In this document: positions 1 to 7,466 of the stretch, piece by piece
How positions within the stretch are numbered: position 1 is the first letter of the stretch
Layout of the letters: each line of letters begins with the position of its first letter
Assembly: GCA_015520475.1 (NCBI GenBank)
Contig: WAQA01000177.1
Location: forward strand, 1 to 12,104
Reading direction: 5' to 3'
DNA length: 12,104 nucleotides
Source of the DNA: Candidatus Bathyarchaeota archaeon
Lineage (GTDB): Archaea; Thermoproteota; Bathyarchaeia; Bathyarchaeales; WAQA01
Notes under the pieces: model-generated
Database searches by the model: none
What the model saw: the letters and a program-made list of their open reading frames with translations, nothing else
Told to the model about the DNA's origin: nothing
Program-made: the position numbers and the translations under genes

Positions 1-1
1 C

Positions 2-1933
2 ATTTCACGTTTGAATGAGATAGGTATGGAGTCGATAATATTCGTATGTAAAGATGCATATGGGCACAGCTACTATGAGACAAGGCTTGGACGTAAGAAC
101 GTGAAAGTTGAAGGGGACATGCTTAAAGATTTAATCTATGAAGCCCACAGTAAAGGCATCAAGATTGTGGCATACTATAACGTATGCTGCGATGATCACG
201 TTGCAGCTGAAAATCCAGATTACTGTCAACGGGACTTTGAAGGTAAACCCATCAAGCGCTTCGGCACTTACGGGTATAGCTGTGTATGCATGAACTCCCC
301 ATATCGCGACCTGGCCTTCAAGAGAATACGGGAGATAGTGGAGAACTATGATGTGGATGGAGTCTTCCTGGATATAACATATGTGATTGAGGGAGGATGC
401 TACTGCGAATATTGTAGAAGCCTCTACAGGCAGATGTATGGGGCGGAGATACCCGTCAACCCGCCTCCAGGAACAAGGGAGAGAAAGAACTTCCTAGAGT
501 TTAGACGCTGGACAAGATTCAGATTCATCAGGGACGCTGTCTCAACTATCAAGTCCGTTAAGGATATACCGGTAGGATGGAACCATGCTGGAGACCCATA
601 CATGTGCCAGGTTGAAATTGATCAATTCGCAGATTACTTCTCAAGGGAGTTCCATTCACCCAACTATCTCCTGGGGGATCTAGCTGCTAAATGGATGAGG
701 AAGTTTGGGAGGCCATTCGAGCTCGTAATACCTGAATGCTACAGTAACTGGGGAGAATGGACTATACTCCCAGCTGAGACGCTCCGCCTTCTATTCACTA
801 TAACCCTCATGAATGGAGGGAACCCTACAATAGGCCATGTAGCCTATCCATCAGGTAAATATGCAGGTCAAGTGGCTGATGGGGTTCTCGACTCGATCGG
901 AGAAGCCTATAAATGGGTTAAGAGGATAGAAGACTTCTGTGTAGGAGCTGAGAGTGTACCCTACATCGCCGTGCTCCATACAGTGAAGAATCATAGGTTG
1001 AAGGAATATCTCGGTTTACCGACGATGGAGACCCTTGAAGGAGTACACCATATACTAGTAGAGAACCATATACACTTCGACATTATAAGTGAAGTCTCAG
1101 AGGATATAATCTCGAATTATGAAGCCTTGATACTGCCCGATGAACTATACCTCTCAGAAGATGAGGTGGATATAATCTCAAGGTTTGTAGGGGATGGGGG
1201 AGGATTGATAGCAACGTACCGTACATCACTCTACGATGAGGATGGGATCCTAAGAGGAGACTTCGCGTTAAGCGATGTCCTAGGAGCGAGCTTCCGGAAC
1301 TTCTCAAACTATTCAGTCATATACATCGACGACGTAAAGGATGAAGTGGACGTTAAACTTCCTAGGATGCCCCTTCTCCTAAAGGATAGAGGCTTAATAG
1401 TTGATGTTAAAGGAGACGCTGAAACACTTGCAAGCCTCATGTATCCAGCTGTAGAGTTGAAACCATACAGACACGTATACCATCAACATGCACATCCAGA
1501 ATTTGAAACTGGATCCGCAGGGATAATCTACAACAGTTATGGAAGGGGAAGATGCATATACATGGCCGCTCCAATAGAGTCCAGCTTCAGAAGAGACCAT
1601 TACTACTGGCTTAGAAGCATCTATCACCTCGCATTGAAGAAGGTTATTCAGGATCCACTCTTAGAGGTTGACGGGCCTCTCTCACTTCACATATCACTCA
1701 TGAGGAAGGGAGACCGCCTAATCCTACACCTACTAAACTATTACGCTGAGAAGACAGGGGTTGTTGAAGAGACAATCGAGACTAGAAACGTGAAAGTTAA
1801 GATTGGAAGGGTGAAGCCTAAGAGGATAATGGCTCATCCGCAGATGAAGGAGATAGAATGGTCAGAGAGGAATGGACATATAGAATTTGAAGTACCCCCA
1901 TTCAACCATCACACGATGATAGTGATAACATAG
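2..1933 (+). CDS. GHL6-type glycoside-hydrolase-like protein with GATase-like middle domain, 5' partial
   Basis: A putative carbohydrate-active enzyme. The frame is open to the left edge, so the TTG at position 11 is probably internal and the true start lies outside the window. Numbering from that TTG, residues about 1-300 look like the TIM barrel of hypothetical glycosyl hydrolase family 6 (Pfam PF14871, by recognition): KDAYGHSYY (14-22), MNSPYRD (94-100) and DGVFLD (116-121), whose Asp is a candidate catalytic nucleophile by analogy with related barrels. A CxCxxC cluster (C130, C132, C135) follows. Residues about 315-540 resemble the GATase-like trimerisation domain of GH42 beta-galactosidases, and the last 90 or so residues look like a small beta domain. 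No signal peptide can be judged. It lies upstream of an isomerase-like gene and a DUF3604 gene, which supports a sugar-processing role. Family call is good; substrate unknown. Confidence 0.8.
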   Translation: MSRLNEIGMESIIFVCKDAYGHSYYETRLGRKNVKVEGDMLKDLIYEAHSKGIKIVAYYNVCCDDHVAAENPDYCQRDFEGKPIKRFGTYGYSCVCMNSPYRDLAFKRIREIVENYDVDGVFLDITYVIEGGCYCEYCRSLYRQMYGAEIPVNPPPGTRERKNFLEFRRWTRFRFIRDAVSTIKSVKDIPVGWNHAGDPYMCQVEIDQFADYFSREFHSPNYLLGDLAAKWMRKFGRPFELVIPECYSNWGEWTILPAETLRLLFTITLMNGGNPTIGHVAYPSGKYAGQVADGVLDSIGEAYKWVKRIEDFCVGAESVPYIAVLHTVKNHRLKEYLGLPTMETLEGVHHILVENHIHFDIISEVSEDIISNYEALILPDELYLSEDEVDIISRFVGDGGGLIATYRTSLYDEDGILRGDFALSDVLGASFRNFSNYSVIYIDDVKDEVDVKLPRMPLLLKDRGLIVDVKGDAETLASLMYPAVELKPYRHVYHQHAHPEFETGSAGIIYNSYGRGRCIYMAAPIESSFRRDHYYWLRSIYHLALKKVIQDPLLEVDGPLSLHISLMRKGDRLILHLLNYYAEKTGVVEETIETRNVKVKIGRVKPKRIMAHPQMKEIEWSERNGHIEFEVPPFNHHTMIVIT

Positions 1934-2056
1934 CGAAGATACAGCAACAGGGCTGTCCAGCCTCAAACACTATTCTGAACGCTTGTCAGAGCTCCTCCCA
2001 CACCCAGTTAAGGGAGAGATGCTGATGGATACATCAACGGAAACCATTAAACGGCA

Positions 2057-2066
2057 AAATATATAA
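2057..2066 (+). promoter_or_regulatory. TATA box for the isomerase-like gene
   Basis: An AAATATATAA-type TATA element sits about 30 bases ahead of the GTG at 2094. With the usual archaeal spacing, transcription would begin a few bases before the start codon. The message would be nearly leaderless, which fits the absence of a Shine-Dalgarno sequence. Confidence 0.6.
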
Positions 2067-2093
2067 GCGAACAGAAATATAGCCGCTTAAGAT

Positions 2094-3248
2094 GTGAAGA
2101 TGATTGATCTACGTGATCAAGCCGTCCATAGATCCCCAGAAGAGCTGCTGAAGCACCTTGAAAGGTTCGAGTTGAAACCTAAATTCTCTATAGGTGTATG
2201 GTACTTCTTCCCTCCAGGAGGAAGATTCCATGAACCCTACGTAGAGAAGGGAACAATAGAGGATGTAATCAACATAATCTATGAGATGCATGATCAAGGC
2301 TTACTGGATGAGGAGACAGGGGTTGAAGCCCACTACCCAAACGAGGTCTCCTGGGAGAACATAGACCTCTACAGACAATTGAGAAGGGAGACCGGTATCC
2401 GCGTTGTAGATGTGGTTCCAAACCTCTTCTATGAAAGGAGATTCGAGTTCGGATCACTATCGAACCCAGATGATAAGATTAGAAGATTCGCGATTGAGAG
2501 GCTTATTGAAACCTTAAAGATAAGTAAGGAGCTCGAGACCGATCTCGTCGTTATATGGCCTGGAATCGACGGCTATGAGAACCCATTCGCCGTTGACTTC
2601 TACGGTATGTGGGACAGATTTGAGAGGGCCGTAGCAGAGGCTATGGACACTGTTCCAGGAGTTAGGGTGGCAATCGAACCTAAACCATACGAGCCTAGAG
2701 GCAATAACATCTACAGGAACACCGCAAATGGAATATTAATGGCTAGAAACGTTGAAGCCCTATTAAGGAATGAAGAGAACAGGAAGCTGCTGGAAGAGGG
2801 ACATGCAATGGTCGGCTTAAACCCTGAGGTTGGACATGTACTGATGGGCCATGAGGAACTGGCCTACGCCCTAGCGTCGATAATGAGGGAGGGGAGGCTT
2901 GCCCATACACACTGGAACAGCCAACCGCTTGGAAATTATGATCAAGACCTGAACGTTGGAGTTCTAGGTTTAGATCAGTTATATGCCGCCCTCTTCGTCC
3001 TGAAGATGTACGGCTACAACAGATACTTCGGCATCGACATAAACCCTGAACGCATACCGATAGAGACCGCTATAACATTGAATATGAACGCCATCAGAGC
3101 TGCATGTGCAAGAATCAACAGTTTAGACTATGAGAGGATAGTTGAGGCTATGTTCAATCCAAGCGAGAACAGAGGCGTAATCGAGGATGTCCTAACAAGA
3201 TCATTGGCTCCCCCATCAGCGAGGCTCCATGAAATACCGAAGAAGTGA
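2094..3248 (+). CDS. xylose-isomerase-like TIM-barrel protein
   Basis: Probably a metal-dependent ketol-isomerase or epimerase of the xylose isomerase-like TIM-barrel superfamily, 384 residues, close to the length of actinobacterial-type xylose isomerases. Visible signatures are H80 in GVEAHYP (candidate catalytic His), W155, E195 and K197 in IEPKPYEPRG, E245 and H248 in NPEVGH, D283 and D285 in YDQDL, and D315 in GIDINPE. These match the classic metal ligands, except that the Asp of the xylose isomerase HIDLN motif is His here (H273 in HTHWN). L-rhamnose isomerase has a His metal ligand at the comparable point. The sugar therefore need not be xylose. The start is GTG at 2094 or ATG at 2100, with a TATA box about 30 bases upstream. 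It lies between the GHL6-like and DUF3604 genes. Confidence 0.85.
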   Translation: MKMIDLRDQAVHRSPEELLKHLERFELKPKFSIGVWYFFPPGGRFHEPYVEKGTIEDVINIIYEMHDQGLLDEETGVEAHYPNEVSWENIDLYRQLRRETGIRVVDVVPNLFYERRFEFGSLSNPDDKIRRFAIERLIETLKISKELETDLVVIWPGIDGYENPFAVDFYGMWDRFERAVAEAMDTVPGVRVAIEPKPYEPRGNNIYRNTANGILMARNVEALLRNEENRKLLEEGHAMVGLNPEVGHVLMGHEELAYALASIMREGRLAHTHWNSQPLGNYDQDLNVGVLGLDQLYAALFVLKMYGYNRYFGIDINPERIPIETAITLNMNAIRAACARINSLDYERIVEAMFNPSENRGVIEDVLTRSLAPPSARLHEIPKK

Positions 3249-3302
3249 ATGCGCCTACCATAAACCAGAGAATAATGCCATATAACATCAACCTTCACTC
3301 TC

Positions 3303-3310
3303 TTTATAAG
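3303..3310 (+). promoter_or_regulatory. TATA box for the DUF3604 gene
   Basis: TTTATAAG in the intergenic gap predicts transcription from about 3333-3337, leaving a leader of roughly 35-40 bases that carries the GGTGA ribosome-binding site at 3360-3364. Confidence 0.6.
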
Positions 3311-3371
3311 ATAATATAGAGGGGATATGCGTCTTCTTCATGGAGAATGATCAGCCAATGGTGAAGAAAGG

Positions 3372-4925
3372 ATGAACCAGAAAAGATATAACCTGTACTG
3401 GGGGGACATGCATACAAACATCTCCCCTAAACGTGTAGGGATGTTAAGGAAGATATTGAGGGCTGCCCGTAAACACCTTGACTTTATGGCCGTCACATAC
3501 TACCCATTCATCTGGTACACCAAGAACGGTTTAAAGATAGAGTCCTGCGGGCATAGAGCAAGATTCGATGAGGACTGGAAGACGGTCCAGAGGATAGTGG
3601 CTGAAGAGAACAGCCCGGGAGAGTTTGTAACGTTTCTAGGATATGAGTGGCATGGTGACAGGAGAAGATACGGAGATCACAACGTCTATTACCTGAATGA
3701 TTATTCCCCCCTAGACTCTTCGGAGACCCTCCCCCAACTCTACGAGAACCTCAGGAGAACCAAGGGGATAGCGATACCTCACCATACAGGATACCAGGTG
3801 GGGGAGAGAGGTAAGGACTGGAACTTCTACGATGAAGATCTCTCCCCATTCGTTGAGATATACTCTGCGCATGGATCCTCAGAGGGCTGTGACACGCCGA
3901 TCCCCATGGAATCAAATATGGATATGGGTCCTAGAGTGTCTGGTGGAACGGTCCAGGATGGACTTAAAAGGGGATATAGGATTGGAATAATAGCGTCAGG
4001 GGACAATAGGGACTTTCCTGGAGTATGGGGGAATGGGCTGGCAGCAGTATATGCTGAGCAGTTAACCAGGGAATCCATATGGGAAGCATTCATAAATAGA
4101 CGCGTCTACGGGGTTACAGGAGACAGAATCAAACTGAACTTCTATGTGGATGGCCACATGATGGGTGAAATATTCAAGACTAAAAATGAAGAGGTTGAGA
4201 TAGAGGTTGACGTTACAGGAAGCCACGCCATAGATAGGATAGAGATAATCAAGAATGGTACAGTTGCCTATACATACTGCCATTCTGGAAGATGGAGGAT
4301 CCCGGATACATCAGATCCTATAAGAGCAAAGTTAAGGATTGAATGCGGATGGGGACCTAACGGTATCTTCGGCTTCAAGAAGGCTAAGCCTAAAGTATGG
4401 AATGGAACCCTAGAGGTGGAAGAGGGCAGGATAGTGTCGCTGGAGCCATGCTTCACCGACTTCGGACAAGAAATAAAATCGTTATCAAATGATAGATGTG
4501 AATGGATCCTCACCACAAAGCCTAGAGTTTCTGGGGGAGGAAGAACCGCCACGCAAGGATTAATCTTCGAGATTGAAGCCGCACCACAGAGTATTGTAAG
4601 GATAAAAGTGAAGCCCCAAATAGAAGTGGAATTCACCTTGAAGGAGGCTATGGAAACCTCAAGGGTAATAGCATTACTTGACGAGGCTGAGAGAACCATA
4701 TATGAGGAATTCTCCCTATCCCCCGAGGACGTTGAGAATAAGGATACATTCTGGCATAACGCCTTCAAAATGAAGATTCATAAGGCGATACCTAGAGAAG
4801 GATACAAAGCAAACCTTAAATTTAGAGATAGACTTGAGGATGGTAGATGCTACTATTACGTGAGGGTAAGTCAGCTGAACAGGCAGATGGCATGGTCATC
4901 GCCGATATGGATAATCAAAGAGTGA
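3372..4925 (+). CDS. DUF3604 / PHP-like metal-dependent protein
   Basis: A 517-residue protein I recognise as DUF3604, a relative of PHP-fold metallo-hydrolases; biochemical activity is not established. The N-terminal 250 residues hold likely metal ligands: H14 in WGDMHTN, E92 and H94 in YEWHGD, H137/H138 in IPHHTGY, H167 in YSAHGSSEG and D211 in ASGDNRD. The usual AVTDH motif reads AVTYYPF (40-45), so one expected Asp/His pair is replaced by tyrosines. The rest (about 255-517) looks like beta-sandwich domains typical of this family's C-terminus. No signal peptide or membrane segment is visible, so it is probably cytoplasmic. The ATG at 3372 is the first start after an in-frame stop at 3348-3350 and has GGTGA seven bases upstream. 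Its neighbours suggest work on a carbohydrate-derived substrate. Confidence 0.75.
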   Translation: MNQKRYNLYWGDMHTNISPKRVGMLRKILRAARKHLDFMAVTYYPFIWYTKNGLKIESCGHRARFDEDWKTVQRIVAEENSPGEFVTFLGYEWHGDRRRYGDHNVYYLNDYSPLDSSETLPQLYENLRRTKGIAIPHHTGYQVGERGKDWNFYDEDLSPFVEIYSAHGSSEGCDTPIPMESNMDMGPRVSGGTVQDGLKRGYRIGIIASGDNRDFPGVWGNGLAAVYAEQLTRESIWEAFINRRVYGVTGDRIKLNFYVDGHMMGEIFKTKNEEVEIEVDVTGSHAIDRIEIIKNGTVAYTYCHSGRWRIPDTSDPIRAKLRIECGWGPNGIFGFKKAKPKVWNGTLEVEEGRIVSLEPCFTDFGQEIKSLSNDRCEWILTTKPRVSGGGRTATQGLIFEIEAAPQSIVRIKVKPQIEVEFTLKEAMETSRVIALLDEAERTIYEEFSLSPEDVENKDTFWHNAFKMKIHKAIPREGYKANLKFRDRLEDGRCYYYVRVSQLNRQMAWSSPIWIIKE

Positions 4926-4951
4926 AGAAGTTATTTGTGAGGAATCATGTA

Positions 4952-4968
4952 GGATGGATGCTCCATCC
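4952..4968 (+). terminator. short perfect hairpin downstream of the DUF3604 gene
   Basis: GGATGGA and TCCATCC form a 7-base-pair stem with a 3-base loop, 27 bases after the stop codon. It may mark the transcript end or stabilise the 3' end. No strong T-run follows, so a terminator role is uncertain. Confidence 0.35.
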
Positions 4969-5057
4969 GATAAACTGAACATCAAAAGATTAATCCACAA
5001 CATCAACGCTGACGATTAAGAGAACATCATCCTCGCCGGTAGCATCCCGTCTAGGCT

Positions 5058-5065
5058 GGAGGTGA
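5058..5065 (+). promoter_or_regulatory. perfect Shine-Dalgarno sequence ahead of an apparent CTG start
   Basis: GGAGGTGA matches the full archaeal anti-Shine-Dalgarno sequence and ends six bases before CTG at 5072. It is the main evidence for placing the HAD gene start there, because no ATG, GTG or TTG lies in frame between the upstream stop (5063-5065) and the first catalytic motif. Confidence 0.65.
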
Positions 5066-5071
5066 CATCGT

Positions 5072-5524
5072 CTGAGGAGGATAATCCTAGACCTGGAGGG
5101 AACGCTTATTGTAAGTATTAGAGATCCAAAGCCGAGGCCCGGATTAAAAGAGTTCCTTGAGTGGTGTATGAGATCAGCCGATGAGGTATGGATAATGTCT
5201 GAGAATCCTAAAAGAAAGATTGAAGAGACGATTAAACTGCTCAGAAGAAGAGATCTCATACCTAAAAACCTAAAGCTTAAGGTTGCAGATTGGATTGAAG
5301 AGTCTCAGAGGAGACATGGCATCGTGAATGGTAAACGATTGAAGGATATCAGCATAATAGGCAACGTTGAGGAATGCGTTATCATCGATGATAATCCAGA
5401 GTACATATTGCCTGAACAGGCAGATAGGTATGTTAGGGTTGGATGGTGGGGTGGAGAAAACAATGATGATAAGGAGCTGTCAAGGATCAAAGATGAGATA
5501 CTGGCGAAGCTGCCTGAAGAATGA
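5072..5524 (+). CDS. HAD-superfamily phosphatase, FCP1/NIF-like, apparent CTG start
   Basis: A 150-residue protein with the HAD motifs in order: motif I ILDLEGT (D7, E9), motif II IMSEN (S43), a candidate motif III lysine (K91 in RLKDIS), and motif IV VIIDDNP (D106, D107). The KD...G.....VIIDDNP pattern is typical of FCP1/NLI-interacting-factor phosphatases, which remove phosphate from proteins or small molecules; the substrate here is unknown. The second Asp of motif I (DxD), normally the general acid/base, is Glu, which may alter activity. The first in-frame ATG (5168) would delete motif I, so that start is unlikely. The frame is open only from 5066, and CTG at 5072 sits six bases after GGAGGTGA. 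A one-base sequencing error is the other explanation. It appears to be monocistronic. Confidence 0.75.
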   Translation: MRRIILDLEGTLIVSIRDPKPRPGLKEFLEWCMRSADEVWIMSENPKRKIEETIKLLRRRDLIPKNLKLKVADWIEESQRRHGIVNGKRLKDISIIGNVEECVIIDDNPEYILPEQADRYVRVGWWGGENNDDKELSRIKDEILAKLPEE

Positions 5525-5743
5525 TTGGTGAAGGTGAAAACGTACATCCAATAATAAAATTCATATTTAACTTTTAACGGTGATTCATCCCCCTAACTTC
5601 AGTTAATGGCTCCCAGCCGAAGATTCTGTAACTAACGACCTTAACCAATAAGCTCACATAACTACCTCAAGGAACCTCTGAATTTATTCGTGGAGGAGAA
5701 TTGAGGTCTAACATCTAAATAAATGTCTAGCGCTTCCCTTTCT
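5525..5743. other. gene-free stretch, leading part
   Basis: I see no coding gene in this 219-base stretch between the HAD gene and the hairpin-rich element. The CTAAATAAAT at 5714-5723 near its right end is the only recognisable signal. Confidence 0.5.
5714..5723 (+). promoter_or_regulatory. TATA-like element ahead of the hairpin-rich region
   Basis: CTAAATAAAT would direct transcription from about 5740-5748, which is where the first hairpin begins (5745). This supports an independent RNA but is a weak consensus match. Confidence 0.4.
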
Positions 5744-5945
5744 GGGAGGTGGCTGTGTAAGACGCCTCCGATGCGGATTGGATGTCCAAAGGCTGGAATA
5801 AGGCTCCAGCATATCCACGTTGAGCCTGCTCAGCGTGGACGGGACCCAGTCAACCAGCCCAATACAGGGATGAACACTCTGTATGATGAATCACCTGCAG
5901 GCCCATCGGCTTCAGCCATGGACAGTTGACATGGCATCTGAACAG
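5744..5945 (+). ncRNA. candidate structured non-coding RNA with six consecutive hairpins
   Basis: A GC-richer, non-coding stretch packed with local stems: GGAGGTG/CGCCTCC (5745-5769), TTGG/CCAA (5778-5789), GCTGGA/TCCAGC (5792-5810), an 11-base-pair stem with a CCTG loop (5814-5839, one G-T pair), TACAGGG/CTCTGTA (5863-5883) and GCCATG/CATGGC (5915-5935). A TATA-like element lies about 26 bases upstream of the first stem. It carries none of the hallmark motifs I know for SRP RNA, RNase P RNA, 5S rRNA or tRNA. A 68-codon frame runs through it (5723-5929). That frame could be chance or a decayed transposon protein tail such as TnpB, in which case the hairpins would be an omega-RNA-like remnant. 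The strand is inferred from the TATA-like element. Function unknown. Confidence 0.45.
5879..5945 (+). ncRNA. possible box C/D guide RNA-like module
   Basis: ATGATGA (5883-5889) is an exact box C and CTGA (5938-5941) an exact box D, 48 bases apart. They are flanked immediately by CTGT and ACAG, which pair into a 4-base-pair terminal stem, the arrangement that forms a kink-turn in archaeal C/D sRNAs. Internal C' and D' boxes are poor, and the same CTGT can also pair upstream (5863-5867). The module may be part of the larger hairpin element or an accident within it. Confidence 0.3.
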
Positions 5946-6007
5946 GCTCCATCACTTGCACAATAAAAGTCAGCCTCTGAAGAGTTACCAGAACCGCATT
6001 TCAAAAA

Positions 6008-6017
6008 CTTAAAATAA
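6008..6017 (+). promoter_or_regulatory. TATA box for EF-1 alpha
   Basis: CTTAAAATAA preceded by an A-rich BRE-like stretch predicts transcription from about 6036-6040, leaving a leader of some 45 bases that ends in the GGAGG ribosome-binding site. Confidence 0.5.
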
Positions 6018-6084
6018 TCGAAAGAAGTTTTTTCTAATGATATCTTCAATAAAACCGTATATGAAAAAGTTTGGAGGAAAATAG

Positions 6085-7386
6085 ATGAGCAAGACAGAAA
6101 AGCCGCATCTAAACCTAGTAGTAATTGGACATGTAGACCATGGGAAGTCCACTACGATGGGACACCTACTATACCTAGCCGGCGCCATCGATGATAGAAC
6201 GATCAAGGCATACGAGGAAGAGGCTAGGAGACTGGGCAAGGAAACCTTCAAGTTTGCATGGGTACTCGACAGCCTGAAGGAGGAGAGAGAGCGAGGATTA
6301 ACGATTGACCTTCGATACCTAAAATTTGAGACTCCAAGGTTCTTCTTCACGATCATAGATGCTCCTGGACACAGAGACTTCGTGAAGAACATGATTACAG
6401 GGGCAAGCCAGGCAGATGCAGCGGTCCTATTCGTATCAGCCAAGAAAGGAGAGTTTGAGGCTGGGATAGGTCCTGGAGGACAGACGAGGGAGCATAGCTT
6501 CCTAGCCTTCACGCTAGGGGTCAGACAGCTCGTCGTCGCAGTGAATAAGATGGATGATCCATCAGTCAATTGGAGTCAGGAACGATACGAGGAAGTTAAG
6601 AATGAAATTGCAAGGATGCTGAAGATGGTCGGCTATAACGTTAACAAGATAAACTTTGTTCCGGTATCAGGATGGACAGGGGATAACCTAGTGAAACGCA
6701 GCGATAAGATGCCATGGTATAAGGGTCCAACACTCTTCGAGGCTCTAGACGCATTCGAGCTCCCACCGAAGCCGATAAATAAACCGTTAAGGCTTCCAAT
6801 ACAGGACGTCTATACGATCACGGGTGTTGGAACAGTCCCGGTTGGAAGAGTTGAGACAGGAGTTCTAAAGGAAGGTGACAAAGTAATATTTATGCCTCCA
6901 GGAGTCGTAGGCGAAGTTAAATCGATAGAGACCCATCATGTTAGGATACCTAAGGCTGAGCCTGGAGACAACATAGGATTCAACGTTAGAGGCGTCTCAA
7001 AGAGGGACATCAGAAGAGGAGATGTCTGCGGTCCAGTGGATAATCCGCCGACGGTAGCCAAAGAATTCATCGGCCAAATCATAGTGATTAATCATCCAAC
7101 AGCGATAGCTGCAGGATACACTCCGGTTCTACATGCACATACAGTCCAGGTTGCATGTAGATTCGCTGAGCTCCTTAAGAAGCTGGATCCAAGAACAGGC
7201 CAGGTAGTCGAGGAGAACCCTGCCTTCCTAAAGACAGGGGACGGAGCAATAGTAAGATTCGAGCCTGTAAGGCCGATAGCAATCGAGACATATGCAGACT
7301 TCCCTGAGCTCGGTAGATTCGCTATACGGGATATGGGAACAACGATAGCTGCCGGAGTAGTAAAAGAGATAACGAAGAAGGGATGA
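6085..7386 (+). CDS. tuf: translation elongation factor EF-1 alpha (aEF1A)
   Basis: The GTPase that carries aminoacyl-tRNA to the ribosomal A site, 433 residues, full length for the archaeal family. All GTP-binding motifs are present: G1 GHVDHGKS (15-22), G2 Thr in RGLTID (T73), G3 DAPGH (92-96), G4 NKMD (154-157) and G5 SGW (195-197). The two C-terminal beta-barrel domains follow from about residue 225. ATG at 6085 has GGAGG seven bases upstream and directly follows an in-frame stop (TAG at 6082-6084). In many archaea this gene sits beside ribosomal protein S10; here no ribosomal protein gene is adjacent, and it seems to be transcribed alone, ending at a pyrimidine tract. Expression is presumably high. 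Confidence 0.98.
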   Translation: MSKTEKPHLNLVVIGHVDHGKSTTMGHLLYLAGAIDDRTIKAYEEEARRLGKETFKFAWVLDSLKEERERGLTIDLRYLKFETPRFFFTIIDAPGHRDFVKNMITGASQADAAVLFVSAKKGEFEAGIGPGGQTREHSFLAFTLGVRQLVVAVNKMDDPSVNWSQERYEEVKNEIARMLKMVGYNVNKINFVPVSGWTGDNLVKRSDKMPWYKGPTLFEALDAFELPPKPINKPLRLPIQDVYTITGVGTVPVGRVETGVLKEGDKVIFMPPGVVGEVKSIETHHVRIPKAEPGDNIGFNVRGVSKRDIRRGDVCGPVDNPPTVAKEFIGQIIVINHPTAIAAGYTPVLHAHTVQVACRFAELLKKLDPRTGQVVEENPAFLKTGDGAIVRFEPVRPIAIETYADFPELGRFAIRDMGTTIAAGVVKEITKKG

Positions 7387-7406
7387 ATTTAAGAGGCGGC
7401 GTTTCC

Positions 7407-7430
7407 CCCTCCCCCTTTTTATTCGGGCAG
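7407..7430 (+). terminator. pyrimidine/T-tract terminator after EF-1 alpha
   Basis: A C-rich run ending in TTTTT lies 20-45 bases after the EF-1 alpha stop. Archaeal RNA polymerase commonly terminates at oligo-T tracts without a hairpin, so this is a reasonable terminator. Confidence 0.5.
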
Positions 7431-7466
7431 ACCATAGGTGACAATGTATAAGCCCGGTGAATATCT

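Noticed and set aside
1934..2093. Possible small gene or RNA between the GHL6-like and isomerase-like genes
   Set aside because: Only the TATA box is supported; I found no convincing hairpin or open frame.
4268..4768. 166-codon minus strand frame
   Set aside because: It is wholly antisense to the DUF3604 gene, which has clear family motifs; the reverse frame has none.
5461..5510. Second exact box C-like ATGATGA inside the HAD gene
   Set aside because: It encodes Asp-Asp in the coding frame and has no matching box D with paired flanks.
5723..5929. 68-codon + strand frame as a protein gene
   Set aside because: It lacks a ribosome-binding site, has an odd Pro/Ser/Cys-rich composition, and its bases are taken up by strong hairpins. 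A decayed TnpB tail is possible but I could not recognise a defining motif.
6061..6084. Seven-codon mini-frame directly before EF-1 alpha
   Set aside because: It is in frame and ends at TAG next to the true ATG, but overlaps the ribosome-binding site and has none of its own; chance is the simpler explanation.
6009..6569. 186-codon minus strand frame
   Set aside because: It is antisense to the start of EF-1 alpha and results from codon bias.
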